A DNA stretch of 64,000 bases from Rhodospirillales bacterium (GTDB lineage: Bacteria > Pseudomonadota > Alphaproteobacteria > Rhodospirillales > JASLQF01), in the NCBI GenBank assembly GCA_030744625.1, contig JASLQF010000065.1, positions 124,001 to 188,000 of the forward strand, given 5' to 3'. Numbering within the stretch: position 1 is the stretch's first letter; each line of letters begins with the position of its first letter. This document shows positions 36,317-45,445 of this stretch, piece after piece. Under the pieces are notes generated by a model, which saw nothing but the letters and a program-made list of their open reading frames with translations, was not told the origin of the DNA and made no database searches. The translations under genes were made by a program, and so were the position numbers.

Positions 36317-37981
36317 ATGAGCGAATCCCTCGCCATCGCCTTGGCGCAGATCAACCCGGTCGTCGGCGACATCGACGGCAACGCGGAATTGGTGCGCGCG
36401 GCACGACGTGAGGCCGCCGACGGTGGCGCCGATCTCGTGGTCTTTGGGGAGCTCGCGATGTCGGGCTACCCGCCCGAGGACCTGGTCCTCAAGCCGGCCT
36501 TTCAGGAGCGCGTCGAGGCATGCCTGGCGGGGCTCGCCGCCGAGACCGCCGATGGCGGCCCGGCGCTGCTGGTCGGCGCGCCGTGGCGCCAAGACGCCAG
36601 GCTCCACAACGCGGCGCTGCTGCTCGACGGCGGCGAGATCGCCGCCGTCCGCCTCAAGCACGAGCTGCCCAACTACGGCGTGTTCGACGAGAAGCGCGTC
36701 TTCACCTCGGGCCCCCTGCCCGGACCCGTATCCTTCCGTGGGGCGCGGCTCGGCGTCATGATGTGCGAGGACATGTGGATCCCAGACGTCGCCGAGTGCC
36801 TGAAGGAATCGGGGGCCGGGATCCTGGTCGTGCTCAACGGCTCGCCGTTCGAGAGCGACAAGCTCGACGAGCGTCTTAATCATGCCGTGGCCCGGGTCAG
36901 GGAAAGCGGGCTGCCGCTGATCTACGTCAACCTGGTGGGCGGCCAGGACGAGGTGGTGTTCGACGGCGCGTCGTTCGTGCTGGGTGCCGATTGCGCGCTG
37001 CTCGCCGAGGCCGCGTCGTGGCGCCCGCGGGTGCTGCTCACCCGGTGGCGGAGCGCCTCCGGCGAAAACTGGATATGCGAGCCGGCCACCATCGAGCCGC
37101 GCCCCGAGGGCCAGGAGGCCGTCTACCGGGCCATGGTGACGGGGCTCCGGGACTACGTCGACAAGAACCGCTTTCCCGGGGTCGTCCTCGGCCTGTCGGG
37201 GGGCATCGACAGCGCGCTGACGGCGGCCGTCGCCGTCGATGCGCTGGGCGCGGCGCGGGTGCGCTGCGTGATGATGCCTTCGCCCCATACCTCGGACGAG
37301 AGCCTCGAAGACGCCGCCGCCATCGCGAAACTGTTGCAGACGACCCTGGACACCATCCCCATCGAGCCCGCCATGGAGGCCTTCGGGACAATGCTGGCCG
37401 GCGTCTTCACAGGACATGAGGCGGACGTCACCGAGGAGAACATCCAGGCGCGGGCGCGCGGGCTGGTGCTCATGGCGATCAGCAACAAGCTCGGCCACAT
37501 GGTCCTCACCACCGGCAACAAGTCCGAGATGGCGGTCGGTTACGCCACCCTCTACGGCGACATGAGCGGCGGCTATTCGGTCCTCAAGGACGTCTACAAG
37601 ACCGCCGTCTTCGCCCTGGCGCGGTGGCGCAACCAGGCGCGCCCCGAAGACTTCCTGGGGCCGGCCGGCCGCGTCATCCCGGAGCGCGTCGTCACCAAGC
37701 CGCCCTCGGCGGAGTTGCGCCCCGATCAGACCGACCAGGACACCCTGCCGCCCTACGAGGACCTGGACGCCATCCTGGGCGCCCTCATCGAGGGGGAGCG
37801 CTCGGTCGCCGACCTGGAGGCGGACGGCTTCGACGCGCAAGTCGTGCGCAAGGTCTGGCACATGGTCGACCGCGCCGAGTACAAGCGCCGCCAGGCGCCG
37901 CCCGGGGTCAAGATCACGCGGCGCGCCTTCGGGCGCGACCGCCGCTACCCAATCACCAACCGCTTCCCCGATCTGGTGTGA
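36317..37981 (+). CDS. nadE: Glutamine-dependent NAD(+) synthetase
   Basis: A 554-residue enzyme with two domains. The N-terminal nitrilase-fold glutaminase (residues 1-270) carries the expected Glu, Lys and Cys triad (Cys in MMCEDMWIPD). The C-terminal synthetase has the PP-loop LGLSGGIDSALT near residue 294. It amidates deamido-NAD with glutamine nitrogen, the last step of NAD synthesis. Its TGA overlaps the cysS start as GTGA. Confidence 0.96.
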   Translation: MSESLAIALAQINPVVGDIDGNAELVRAARREAADGGADLVVFGELAMSGYPPEDLVLKPAFQERVEACLAGLAAETADGGPALLVGAPWRQDARLHNAALLLDGGEIAAVRLKHELPNYGVFDEKRVFTSGPLPGPVSFRGARLGVMMCEDMWIPDVAECLKESGAGILVVLNGSPFESDKLDERLNHAVARVRESGLPLIYVNLVGGQDEVVFDGASFVLGADCALLAEAASWRPRVLLTRWRSASGENWICEPATIEPRPEGQEAVYRAMVTGLRDYVDKNRFPGVVLGLSGGIDSALTAAVAVDALGAARVRCVMMPSPHTSDESLEDAAAIAKLLQTTLDTIPIEPAMEAFGTMLAGVFTGHEADVTEENIQARARGLVLMAISNKLGHMVLTTGNKSEMAVGYATLYGDMSGGYSVLKDVYKTAVFALARWRNQARPEDFLGPAGRVIPERVVTKPPSAELRPDQTDQDTLPPYEDLDAILGALIEGERSVADLEADGFDAQVVRKVWHMVDRAEYKRRQAPPGVKITRRAFGRDRRYPITNRFPDLV

Positions 37982-39363
37982 CCGTGACACTCCTGTTCTA
38001 CAACACGCTGAAGCGCCAAAAGGAGGAATTCGTTGCCCTTGATAAGGACCACGTCCGCATGTACGTGTGCGGGCCCACGGTCTACGACTACGCGCACATC
38101 GGCAACGCCCGCCCGGTGGTCGTCTTCGACGTGCTCTACCGGTTGCTCAAGCGGCTCTATCCCAAGGTCACCTACGTTCGCAACATCACCGACGTGGACG
38201 ACAAGATCAACGCCGCCGCCGAGGAGTCGGGCGAGAGCATCCAATCGATCACGGCGCGCACGACGGCGGCCTTCCACGGCGACATGGCGGCGCTGGGAGC
38301 CCTCGACCCCGACCACGAGCCGCGCGCCACCGAGCACGTTCCCGCCATGATCGCCATGATCGAGGCCCTGCTGGCGGCGGGCAACGCCTACGAGGCGGAC
38401 GGCCACGTGTTGTTCGACGTGGTGTCGTGGCCGGACTACGGCAGGCTGTCGCGCCACGGCCGCGACGAGCTCATCGCCGGCGCCCGCGTCGAGGTGGCGC
38501 CCTACAAACGGGACCCCGCCGACTTCGTCCTGTGGAAGCCATCCGACGACAGCCTGCCCGGATGGGACTCGCCGTGGGGGCGTGGCCGCCCCGGCTGGCA
38601 CCTGGAGTGCTCGGCGATGAGCGCCGCCTACCTGGGCGAGACCTTCGACATCCACGGCGGCGGCCAGGACCTTATCTTCCCCCACCACGAAAACGAGATC
38701 GCGCAAAGCACCTGCGCCCACGAAGGCCGTGAGTTCGTGCGCACTTGGATGCACAACGGCTACGTCATGGTGGAAGGGGAAAAGATGGCGAAGTCGGCGG
38801 GCAACTATTACACGGTGCACGACCTGCTCGCCGAGTTCCCCGGCGAGGCCGTCCGCCTGGCGCTGCTGTCCACCCACTACCGCCAGCCCCTGGACTTCAC
38901 CAAGGCGGGAATCGCCGAGGCACGCACCGTCCTCGACCGCCTTTACGGAGCGCTACGCGGCGATTCCGCTGCCGTGTCGGAGGAATTGGGCGTGCCGGAG
39001 CCGGTGCTGGCGGCCCTCGGCGACGACCTCAACACGCCGCAGGCGCTGGCCCATGTGCACGAGATCCTGGGCGATCTCAACAAGGCCTCGGAGACGCGCG
39101 AAAGATTGCGCCTGCGCGGTGCGTTGCTGGCGGCGGGCGGTATCCTCGGCATTCTCGGCCAGGACCCCGAAGACTGGTTCAAGTGGCGGCCCGCCGGCGC
39201 CGCCACCCTGGACGACGCGGCGATCGAGGCACTCATCGCCAAGCGCGCCGAGGCCCGCCAGGCCCGCGACTTCGCCGAGAGCGACCGCATCCGCGACGAG
39301 CTTGCCGCCCAGGGCATCGTCCTCGAGGACGGGGCGGCGGGCACCCAGTGGCGGCGCGGGTGA
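37978..39363 (+). CDS. cysS: Cysteinyl-tRNA synthetase
   Basis: A class I synthetase of about 461 residues. [15 protein letters not shown] holds the zinc Cys and the HIGH-like motif [13 protein letters not shown] and [11 protein letters not shown] hold the other zinc ligands; KMAKS at about 269-273 is the KMSKS loop. I choose the GTG at 37978, whose GTGA overlaps the nadE stop; a second GTG two codons later is equally possible. No ribosome-binding site is visible, consistent with coupling to nadE. Confidence 0.95.
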   Translation: MTVTLLFYNTLKRQKEEFVALDKDHVRMYVCGPTVYDYAHIGNARPVVVFDVLYRLLKRLYPKVTYVRNITDVDDKINAAAEESGESIQSITARTTAAFHGDMAALGALDPDHEPRATEHVPAMIAMIEALLAAGNAYEADGHVLFDVVSWPDYGRLSRHGRDELIAGARVEVAPYKRDPADFVLWKPSDDSLPGWDSPWGRGRPGWHLECSAMSAAYLGETFDIHGGGQDLIFPHHENEIAQSTCAHEGREFVRTWMHNGYVMVEGEKMAKSAGNYYTVHDLLAEFPGEAVRLALLSTHYRQPLDFTKAGIAEARTVLDRLYGALRGDSAAVSEELGVPEPVLAALGDDLNTPQALAHVHEILGDLNKASETRERLRLRGALLAAGGILGILGQDPEDWFKWRPAGAATLDDAAIEALIAKRAEARQARDFAESDRIRDELAAQGIVLEDGAAGTQWRRG

Positions 39364-39454
39364 TCCCTAACCCGTGGTCTCAAGGCGAATTTGCCTTTAG
39401 GCTTAATGTTCGAAGACGCCGCTTCGGCGGCCCCGCGATCCAGAGAGGACACCC

Positions 39455-40489
39455 ATGTCACAGGGAATAAACCGCCGCATTCTCTTGGCCAGTCGCCCGG
39501 TCGGCGCGCCCCAGGCCAGCGACTTTGCGATGGACGAGGCGCCGATCGCCGCGCCGGGCGAGGACGAGGTGCTGCTCAGGACCATTTATCTGTCGCTCGA
39601 TCCCTACATGCGCGGGCGCATGAACGCCACCAAGTCCTACGCGCCTTCGGTCGAGATCGGCGAGGTCATGGTCGGCGGCGCGGTGAGCGAGGTGATGACC
39701 TCGAACGCCGGGGGCTACCGCTCGGGCGACATCGTCTTCGGCTACACGGGCTGGCAGGACCACCCGGTGGCGCCGGCGGAAGGCCTGCGCAAGCTCGATC
39801 CGGCGCGGGCGCCCATGTCGACGGCGCTCGGCGTGCTCGGCATGCCGGGGATGACGGCGTACACCGGCCTCCTCAACATCGGCAAGCCCCGGGAGGGCGA
39901 GACCGTCGCCGTCGCCGCGGCGAGCGGCGCCGTCGGCTCCATCGTCGGGCAGATCGCCAGGATAAAGGGCTGCCGGGCGGTCGGCATCGCCGGGACGGCC
40001 GAGAAGTGCGACTACCTTACGGCCGAGCTCGGCTTCGACGCCGCGCTCAACCACCGGGCCGACGGCTTCGCCGAGGCCCTGGCCGAGGCCTGTCCCGACG
40101 GCATCGACGTCTATTTCGAGAACGTCGGCGGGCACGTCTTCCAAGCCATCCTGCCTCTCTTGAACGAGTTCGCGCGCATTCCCGTGTGCGGCCTGATCGC
40201 CCATTACAACGCTACCGAGCCGCCCCCCGGACCCGACCACCTGCCGGTGCTCATGGGCCACGTGCTGCGGCGGCGCTTCACCGTTCGTGGCTTCATCGTC
40301 TGGGACTTCGCCGACCAGGAACACGAGTTCCTCGACGCCGTCGGCGGCTGGATCGACGACGGCCGCATCAAGTACCGAGAGGACGTCGTGGATGGCCTGG
40401 AAAACGCGCCGGGCGCCCTCATCGGTCTTCTCGAAGGCAAGAACTTCGGCAAGCTGGTGGTCCGCGTCGGACCCGAGCCCACGGCCTGA
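39455..40489 (+). CDS. NADP-dependent medium-chain oxidoreductase (CurA / prostaglandin reductase type)
   Basis: A 344-residue zinc-independent member of the MDR superfamily. LDPYMRGRMN near residue 50, GMPGMTAYTGLLNIGKP and the Rossmann segment VAVAAASGAVGSIVGQIA identify the group that includes CurA and leukotriene-B4 dehydrogenases, which reduce enones using NADPH. Zinc ligands are absent as expected. It leads a run of three plus-strand genes with a peroxiredoxin and an MFS transporter, perhaps dealing with reactive carbonyls and peroxides. Confidence 0.9.
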   Translation: MSQGINRRILLASRPVGAPQASDFAMDEAPIAAPGEDEVLLRTIYLSLDPYMRGRMNATKSYAPSVEIGEVMVGGAVSEVMTSNAGGYRSGDIVFGYTGWQDHPVAPAEGLRKLDPARAPMSTALGVLGMPGMTAYTGLLNIGKPREGETVAVAAASGAVGSIVGQIARIKGCRAVGIAGTAEKCDYLTAELGFDAALNHRADGFAEALAEACPDGIDVYFENVGGHVFQAILPLLNEFARIPVCGLIAHYNATEPPPGPDHLPVLMGHVLRRRFTVRGFIVWDFADQEHEFLDAVGGWIDDGRIKYREDVVDGLENAPGALIGLLEGKNFGKLVVRVGPEPTA

Positions 40490-40527
40490 GCGCGCCAAGC
40501 AGTTCAGGAACCGAGCCCGGACGGACC

Positions 40528-41094
40528 ATGGCGGACGACGATTTTCACACCCTGCCCGACGATCTTCCCGTCCCCGTGGACGACGGCGCCTGCGACCACC
40601 TCACGGGCATGAAGGTCCCCTCGCTGGCGCTGCCCTCGACCGCCGGCGGCACCGTCGACCTGGCACGGGCGGACCGTCCGTTCGTGCTCTACTGCTATCC
40701 CTTGACCGGGCGTCCCGGCACCGACCTGCCGGCGGATTGGGACGACATCCCCGGGGCCCGTGGCTGCACGCCCCAGACCTGCGCCTTCCGCGACCATGCC
40801 CCCGAGATTGCCAACCTCGGCCACGACATCTTCGCCATGAGCTCCCAGGCGACCGACTACCAGCGGGAAATGGCCGACCGCCTGGACGTTCCCTTTGCCG
40901 TGCTCAGCGATGCAGATCTGGCCATGACGCGGGCTCTCGGCCTGCCCACGTTCGACGCCGGCGGCATGACCCTGATCAAGCGCCTGACGCTGATTGTCGA
41001 CGGGGGTGTGATCCGCAAGGTCTTCTACCCGGTGTTCCCGTCGCACGAGGACCCGAGCCGGGTCGTCGCCTGGCTGACGGCGCACGGCGGATAG
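40528..41094 (+). CDS. Peroxiredoxin (BCP/PrxQ type)
   Basis: A 188-residue thiol peroxidase. GCTPQTCAFRDHAPEI fits the PrxQ active-site pattern, with peroxidatic Cys80 and a resolving Cys85 five residues on. A longer acidic N-terminus (about 25 residues) precedes the thioredoxin fold. The typical FYP lead-in reads YCYPLTGRPG with an insert of about 15 residues before the active site, which is unusual for the family. It follows the oxidoreductase by 38 bases. Confidence 0.85.
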   Translation: MADDDFHTLPDDLPVPVDDGACDHLTGMKVPSLALPSTAGGTVDLARADRPFVLYCYPLTGRPGTDLPADWDDIPGARGCTPQTCAFRDHAPEIANLGHDIFAMSSQATDYQREMADRLDVPFAVLSDADLAMTRALGLPTFDAGGMTLIKRLTLIVDGGVIRKVFYPVFPSHEDPSRVVAWLTAHGG

Positions 41095-41098
41095 AACG

Positions 41099-42322
41099 GT
41101 GGCGGCGCTCCCGGGGGACGGCACGGAAAACGGGAAAAGGACCCGCTGGGCCATCTGTTTCATCGCTCTGGGAGCGGGGATCGTCTCTTCGTTCCACCTC
41201 GGCAAGGCACCGCCCGCCCTGCCCCTCTTGCGCCTGGAGCTCGGCCTCGGGCTGATCGCCGCCGGCTGGGTGGTCACCACCTTCAACTTCCTGGCCATGA
41301 CCATGGGCATGGTGACAGGCCTGTTCGCCGACGCCATCGGCCGTTATCGGCTGTTGCTCCTCGGCCTGGCGACGCTGGCCACCGGCGGCCTCTTGGGGAG
41401 CGTGGCCGAGGGCACCGCCGGCCTGCTGGCCTCGCGCTTCCTGGAGGGCCTCGGCTTCGTCACCATCATCGTCGCCGCGCCTTCGCTGATCGGCGAGGCG
41501 GCGGCGCCCGGCGACCGGCGGCTCGCTCTCGGCATCTGGAGCACCTACATGCCGACGGGGATGGCGCTCGGCCTGATCGTGGGGCCGCTTGTGCTGGCCC
41601 CCTTCGGGTGGCGGGGGCTGTGGCTGGCCGTGGCCGGCGTCGCGGTGGCCCTGCTGGCGGTGGGCCTCCTTGCCCGAGGCGCCCAGGCGCCGCCCCCGGC
41701 GGGACCGGTGGAGACGCCGTGGCGCAATATTCGGCTGACCCTGTCGCGGCCGGGCCCGTGGCTGCTCGCCGGGAGTTTCGCCTCCTTCACCCTGCCGTGG
41801 GGCGGCATCGCCGTATGGCTGCCGACTTTCCTGGTCGAGGAGTGGGGAGGGTCGCTCGGCGGGGCCGGGCTGCTGACGGCGGTTTTCGTCATCTGCAACG
41901 CCGTCGGCAACCTGGCATGCGCCTGGCTCATGCACCGGGGCGTCGTCCGTTGGATCCTCATCGCCACGCCAAGCGTCGTCAACGGGTTCCTCGCCTTCGG
42001 GATCTTCAGCGAGGCCCTCGCCGATCCGTTGCGCTACGTCCTGTGCCTGGTCTTCTCGGCCTCCGGCGGCTTCATTACGGCCACGGTCCTGGCCGGCGGG
42101 CCCCTGCACGCGCCTTCGCCCCGGCAACTTGGCACCACCAACGGCCTCCTCGTTCAGGGAACCAACCTCGGCTTCTTCCTGGGGGCCCCGGTTACGGCCT
42201 GGGCGGTGGCGGCGAGCGGGACGTGGCAGGCCACCCAGTGGGTGATCTTGGCCTGCGCCGTCGCCGGGCTGGCCATGGCCCTGGTCCTGCGCGGCATCGA
42301 GCGCCGCCTCGCCGGCCATTGA
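41099..42322 (+). CDS. Major facilitator superfamily transporter (CynX-like)
   Basis: About 407 residues with 12 predicted membrane segments. GLFADAIGRYRLLLLG is the MFS loop 2-3 signature, and the second half has FASFTLPWGGIAVWLP, similar to cyanate/2-nitroimidazole transporters. GTG start 4 bases after the peroxiredoxin stop, so the genes are probably one operon. Substrate unknown. Confidence 0.85.
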   Translation: MAALPGDGTENGKRTRWAICFIALGAGIVSSFHLGKAPPALPLLRLELGLGLIAAGWVVTTFNFLAMTMGMVTGLFADAIGRYRLLLLGLATLATGGLLGSVAEGTAGLLASRFLEGLGFVTIIVAAPSLIGEAAAPGDRRLALGIWSTYMPTGMALGLIVGPLVLAPFGWRGLWLAVAGVAVALLAVGLLARGAQAPPPAGPVETPWRNIRLTLSRPGPWLLAGSFASFTLPWGGIAVWLPTFLVEEWGGSLGGAGLLTAVFVICNAVGNLACAWLMHRGVVRWILIATPSVVNGFLAFGIFSEALADPLRYVLCLVFSASGGFITATVLAGGPLHAPSPRQLGTTNGLLVQGTNLGFFLGAPVTAWAVAASGTWQATQWVILACAVAGLAMALVLRGIERRLAGH

Positions 42323-42346
42323 CGTCCCGCGATGACAGAGGGCACG

Positions 42347-42376
42347 GTGGGTTTCTGTGGGTCTCTGTGGGTCTCT
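42347..42376. repeat. Three tandem 10-base repeats
   Basis: GTGGGTTTCT followed by two copies of GTGGGTCTCT, in the gap between the MFS gene and mlaA. Short and unstable-looking; no function evident. Confidence 0.8.
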
Positions 42377-42467
42377 CGTCCATCTTATGGGTGGTTCCGG
42401 CGCCCGATATGTGCTGCAATCGCCGCCGCCGATGACTACATGAGAATCGCCGGGGCTTCCGGCGGCA

Positions 42468-43649
42468 GTGGGGGCGGGCGTGGTGCGGCTGTTGATGTTC
42501 CTGGTGTTTCTGTTGGCGCCGGCTGTCGCCCTGGCGGCGTTGCCGCCCCACATCGCGAAGCGCATCCAGAGGGTGGTCCACGACAGCGGCGAGACCGCCC
42601 GCAAGGACGCGGCGCTCGACCGCGCCCTTCCCAACACGGACTACGCGGCGGCCAACCGCCTGGCGGCAGGGCGGCGCGCCGCGTCGCGCATGAGCGCCGT
42701 GGTCATCGCGGCGATCGCCGAATCGACGGCATTGACGGGCGAAATCGTAGCCGCGGCGGTGGCCGCCGCTCCCGCGCTCAGGGACAGCATCGTCCGTGAC
42801 GCCAGCGCCGCTTACCCGGGGTTCGCCGACGTCATCGCGCGGGCGGCGGGAGGACGCGCGCCGGCGCCGCCGGACGCGGGATCAACACCCGCCGGCGCGG
42901 CGCGCCAAGCGGACGACGCCGGCATGGCCGCCGTCGACGCCGGCGGTGGCGAGGATATTGACGACGAGGAGAGAGACGACGATCCCATAGAGCCGGTGAA
43001 CCGCGCCATCTTCGAATTCAACGAGTGGGTCATAAAGCTCGTCGTGCGCCCGCTGGCCCAAGGCTACCGCTGGCTGGTGCCGGAACCGGCGCGCGATTCG
43101 GTGGAAAACGTCCTGCACAACCTCAATTCGCCGCGCATCCTTGCCAACGACCTCCTTCAGGGGGAACTGGTCAGGGCCTGGCACACGACCGGCCGTTTCG
43201 TGGTCAACTCCACCGTCGGCGTGGCCGGCATTTTCGACGTCGCCGAGAGGCTCGAGCTTCCAAGACACAAGGAGGACTTCGGACAGACCCTGGCGGTGTG
43301 GGGCGTCGGCGAGATGATGTACCTGGTCCTTCCCCTGCTCGGGCCGTCGAACCCGCGCGACGGCGTGGGCAAGGCCGTGGACGGCTTCCTCGATCCCCTC
43401 AACCTTTGGGCCGTCAACACCGACCGCGAATACATCTCTTATGCGCGCACCGGCGTCGAAGCCATCGACTTCTACGAAGGCATCATGGACGAGCTGGACG
43501 ACCTGCGCGACACGTCGGTCGATTACTACGCGGCGATCCGCAGCCTCTACCGCCAACGGCGGACCAGCGAAATCAGGAACGGCGAGGCCTCCGGCGCCGG
43601 GGCCGTGCCGGGGCTGGAATATGATCTCGACGATGAGGATTTCGAATGA
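42468..43649 (+). CDS. mlaA: MlaA-type phospholipid transport protein with N-terminal extension
   Basis: MlaA removes misplaced phospholipid from the outer membrane and passes it to periplasmic MlaC. The conserved domain begins at DPIEPVNRAIFEFNEW (near residue 168) and continues with NSTVGVAGIFDVAERL and YLVLPLLGPSNPRDGVG. In this 393-residue protein the domain is preceded by a signal peptide (ends AVALA) and about 140 residues of helical, Ala-rich then acidic sequence. No lipobox Cys follows the signal peptide, so it is not an obvious lipoprotein, unlike Escherichia coli MlaA. The GTG start is one of several close choices. mlaC follows. Confidence 0.88.
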   Translation: MGAGVVRLLMFLVFLLAPAVALAALPPHIAKRIQRVVHDSGETARKDAALDRALPNTDYAAANRLAAGRRAASRMSAVVIAAIAESTALTGEIVAAAVAAAPALRDSIVRDASAAYPGFADVIARAAGGRAPAPPDAGSTPAGAARQADDAGMAAVDAGGGEDIDDEERDDDPIEPVNRAIFEFNEWVIKLVVRPLAQGYRWLVPEPARDSVENVLHNLNSPRILANDLLQGELVRAWHTTGRFVVNSTVGVAGIFDVAERLELPRHKEDFGQTLAVWGVGEMMYLVLPLLGPSNPRDGVGKAVDGFLDPLNLWAVNTDREYISYARTGVEAIDFYEGIMDELDDLRDTSVDYYAAIRSLYRQRRTSEIRNGEASGAGAVPGLEYDLDDEDFE

Positions 43650-43690
43650 GCCCGGCGGGCGACACTTGAATTTCACGGAGGTCGGAATCT

Positions 43691-43780
43691 ATGGTATTGG
43701 AGAATTGCGACCGGCGCACCGCCGTCACGTCTGGTGGCGGCGGGCACATGCGGGTCCGCGGCAGGGAGTACCGGGAATGA
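43691..43780 (+). CDS. Small leader ORF (29 aa) coupled to mlaC
   Basis: ATG at 43691 follows a strong GGAGG (43677-43681) at 9 bases, and the reading frame of 29 codons ends in a TGA that overlaps the mlaC ATG as ATGA. The peptide has no recognised motif (MVLENCDRRTAVTSGGGGHM and nine more, basic, residues). It most likely serves to deliver ribosomes to mlaC, although a functional micropeptide cannot be excluded. A spurious frame is also possible because the region is GC-rich. Confidence 0.5.
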   Translation: MVLENCDRRTAVTSGGGGHMRVRGREYRE

Positions 43781-44403
43781 TGGCGCGCCGCTGGTTGATG
43801 GCCGTTCTTGTCGCCTGTCTCGGCGGGCTGTCGGCGCCGGCATGGGCGGGGCCGGAGAAAACGTCGCCTGACGAAGCAGCCAAATTCATAACAGCGCTCA
43901 GCAAGGAGACGCTGTCCGTGCTGGGCGCCCGGGACGCTTCGCTCGGCGAGCGGGAGGAGCGGGTGCGCCAGCTTCTGGGCCGCAGCATCGACCTGCCGCG
44001 CATCGGGCGCTTCGCACTCGGCAAGGCCTGGCCGAAGGCGACACCGGAGCAGCGCCAGGAATATCAGCTGCTGTTCGCCGAATGGGTGCTGCGTACCTAT
44101 TCGCGGCGTCTTGGCGGCTACTCCGGGCAAAGCTTCAAGATCATCAAGGCGGGCCCCCTGGGCAAGCGGGACGCCGTGGTATTCACCAAGATCGGTCGCC
44201 CCAGCGGGCCACCGCTCAAGGCCGCCTGGCGGGTGCGCGGCAGCGCCAGCGGATACAAGATTCTCGATGTCATCGTCGAGGGGGTGAGCATGATCGCCAC
44301 CCAGCGCTCGGAATTCGCGGCCCTGGTGCGTCGCCAGGGGGTGATGGGGTTGATTGATTCCTTGCGCATGCAGGTCACCAAGTTCGCCGCGCGTTCGTCG
44401 TGA
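43777..44403 (+). CDS. mlaC: MlaC/Ttg2D family periplasmic phospholipid-binding protein
   Basis: A 208-residue secreted protein with signal peptide ending AWA at about residue 24. KTSPDEAAKFITAL, FALGKAWPKATPEQRQEYQLLF and WRVRGSASGYKILDVIVEGVSM match the MlaC (Tol_Tol_Ttg2) family. It shuttles phospholipid between MlaA and the inner-membrane MlaFEDB complex; no mlaFED genes are in this window. Overlaps the small ORF by four bases. Confidence 0.93.
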   Translation: MMARRWLMAVLVACLGGLSAPAWAGPEKTSPDEAAKFITALSKETLSVLGARDASLGEREERVRQLLGRSIDLPRIGRFALGKAWPKATPEQRQEYQLLFAEWVLRTYSRRLGGYSGQSFKIIKAGPLGKRDAVVFTKIGRPSGPPLKAAWRVRGSASGYKILDVIVEGVSMIATQRSEFAALVRRQGVMGLIDSLRMQVTKFAARSS

Positions 44404-44434
44404 ACCGCCGGGGCGCGGGCAAAGGGGAGAAGAG

Positions 44435-45268
44435 ATGCCGGGATACGGGAGTTTGAAGAGGCGGGCCTTCGTGCTTTGCGTCATGCTCGCCCTCGGCCTG
44501 GGCGCCTTCCCCGGCGCCCCGGTGTCCGAGGCCCGCGCCGGTTTCGAGGACGGCTGGCGGGCCTATCAGGCGGGAGACTTTGCAGGGGCGCTCAATGAGT
44601 GGCAGCCCCTCGCCGAAGGCGGTGACGCCGCCGCGCAGTTCAACCTCGGCGTCATGTACGACGAGGGCCGGGGCGTCGCCGAGGACCGCGCCAAGGCGCT
44701 CGAATGGTGGATGAAGGCCGCCGCGCAGGGCGACGGACAGTCACAGCACAACATCTCGCTCGCCTACATTTTCGGCCGCGGCGTCGAGCGCGATTACGGG
44801 AAGGCCGTCTCTTGGCTGGAAAAGGCCGCCGCCTCCGGCATCGCACGCTCCCAATACTCGCTGGGCAAGCTCTACGGCTACGGCCATGGCGTTGCCAAGG
44901 ACGAGAAGCGGGCCTTCATGTGGATCAGCAAGGCCGCCGAACAGGGCTTGGACAAGGCGCAATACAATCTGGGCAAGATGTACCGCGACGGTATCGGCGT
45001 CGACAAGGACGTGGCGGCGGCGGCGCGGGCGTTCCTGGCGGCCGCCGAGCAGGGATACGCCAAGGCCCAGAACCACATCGGCGTGCGCCTGGTGCGCGGC
45101 GAGGGGATCGCCAAGGACGAGGTGCAGGCCCTGATGTGGCTGACCTTGGCCGCTCGCCAGGGCCATGCGTCGGCCCGCGAGAACCGCAAGGCGTTGGCCA
45201 GGAAACTGGGCACCGCCGGGCGCGACGAGGCGGAGCGCCGCGCCCGCCAATGGAAGCCCCGGAAATAA
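44435..45268 (+). CDS. Secreted Sel1-repeat protein
   Basis: A 277-residue protein with a signal peptide (cleavage near SEARA) followed by about six Sel1 repeats of 36 residues each (for example AAQFNLGVMYDEGRGVAED, SQYSLGKLYGYGHGVAKDE). Such repeats form an alpha solenoid for protein contacts, here in the periplasm. GGGGAGAAGAG precedes the ATG. It is the last gene of the mla run, with a 31-base gap, and may support envelope maintenance. Confidence 0.87.
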   Translation: MPGYGSLKRRAFVLCVMLALGLGAFPGAPVSEARAGFEDGWRAYQAGDFAGALNEWQPLAEGGDAAAQFNLGVMYDEGRGVAEDRAKALEWWMKAAAQGDGQSQHNISLAYIFGRGVERDYGKAVSWLEKAAASGIARSQYSLGKLYGYGHGVAKDEKRAFMWISKAAEQGLDKAQYNLGKMYRDGIGVDKDVAAAARAFLAAAEQGYAKAQNHIGVRLVRGEGIAKDEVQALMWLTLAARQGHASARENRKALARKLGTAGRDEAERRARQWKPRK

Positions 45269-45298
45269 CCGCGGTACCTCGGTTTTCGGGAGTCTTTA

Positions 45299-45445
45299 GA
45301 GCAACCCCCGGTTAGTTTTGCGCAGCGCAATGCCTATTCGACACGGTCGGGTCCGGGACCCGCCCCTACATTCGACAAATCGCGTAGGGGCCGGTCCCGG
45401 ACCGGCCCGCTAGCGATGATTACATCCAAACGGATAACGCGCTAG
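45299..45445. repeat. Dispersed repeat A, copy 2 (147 bp)
   Basis: Same length and orientation as the copy at 19498-19644, differing at scattered bases. It lies between the convergent Sel1 gene and the unknown gene, and its terminal CTAG supplies the TAG stop codon of the latter. Internal palindromes are conserved, with compensating changes visible in the GGTCCGGGACC arm. Confidence 0.85.
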
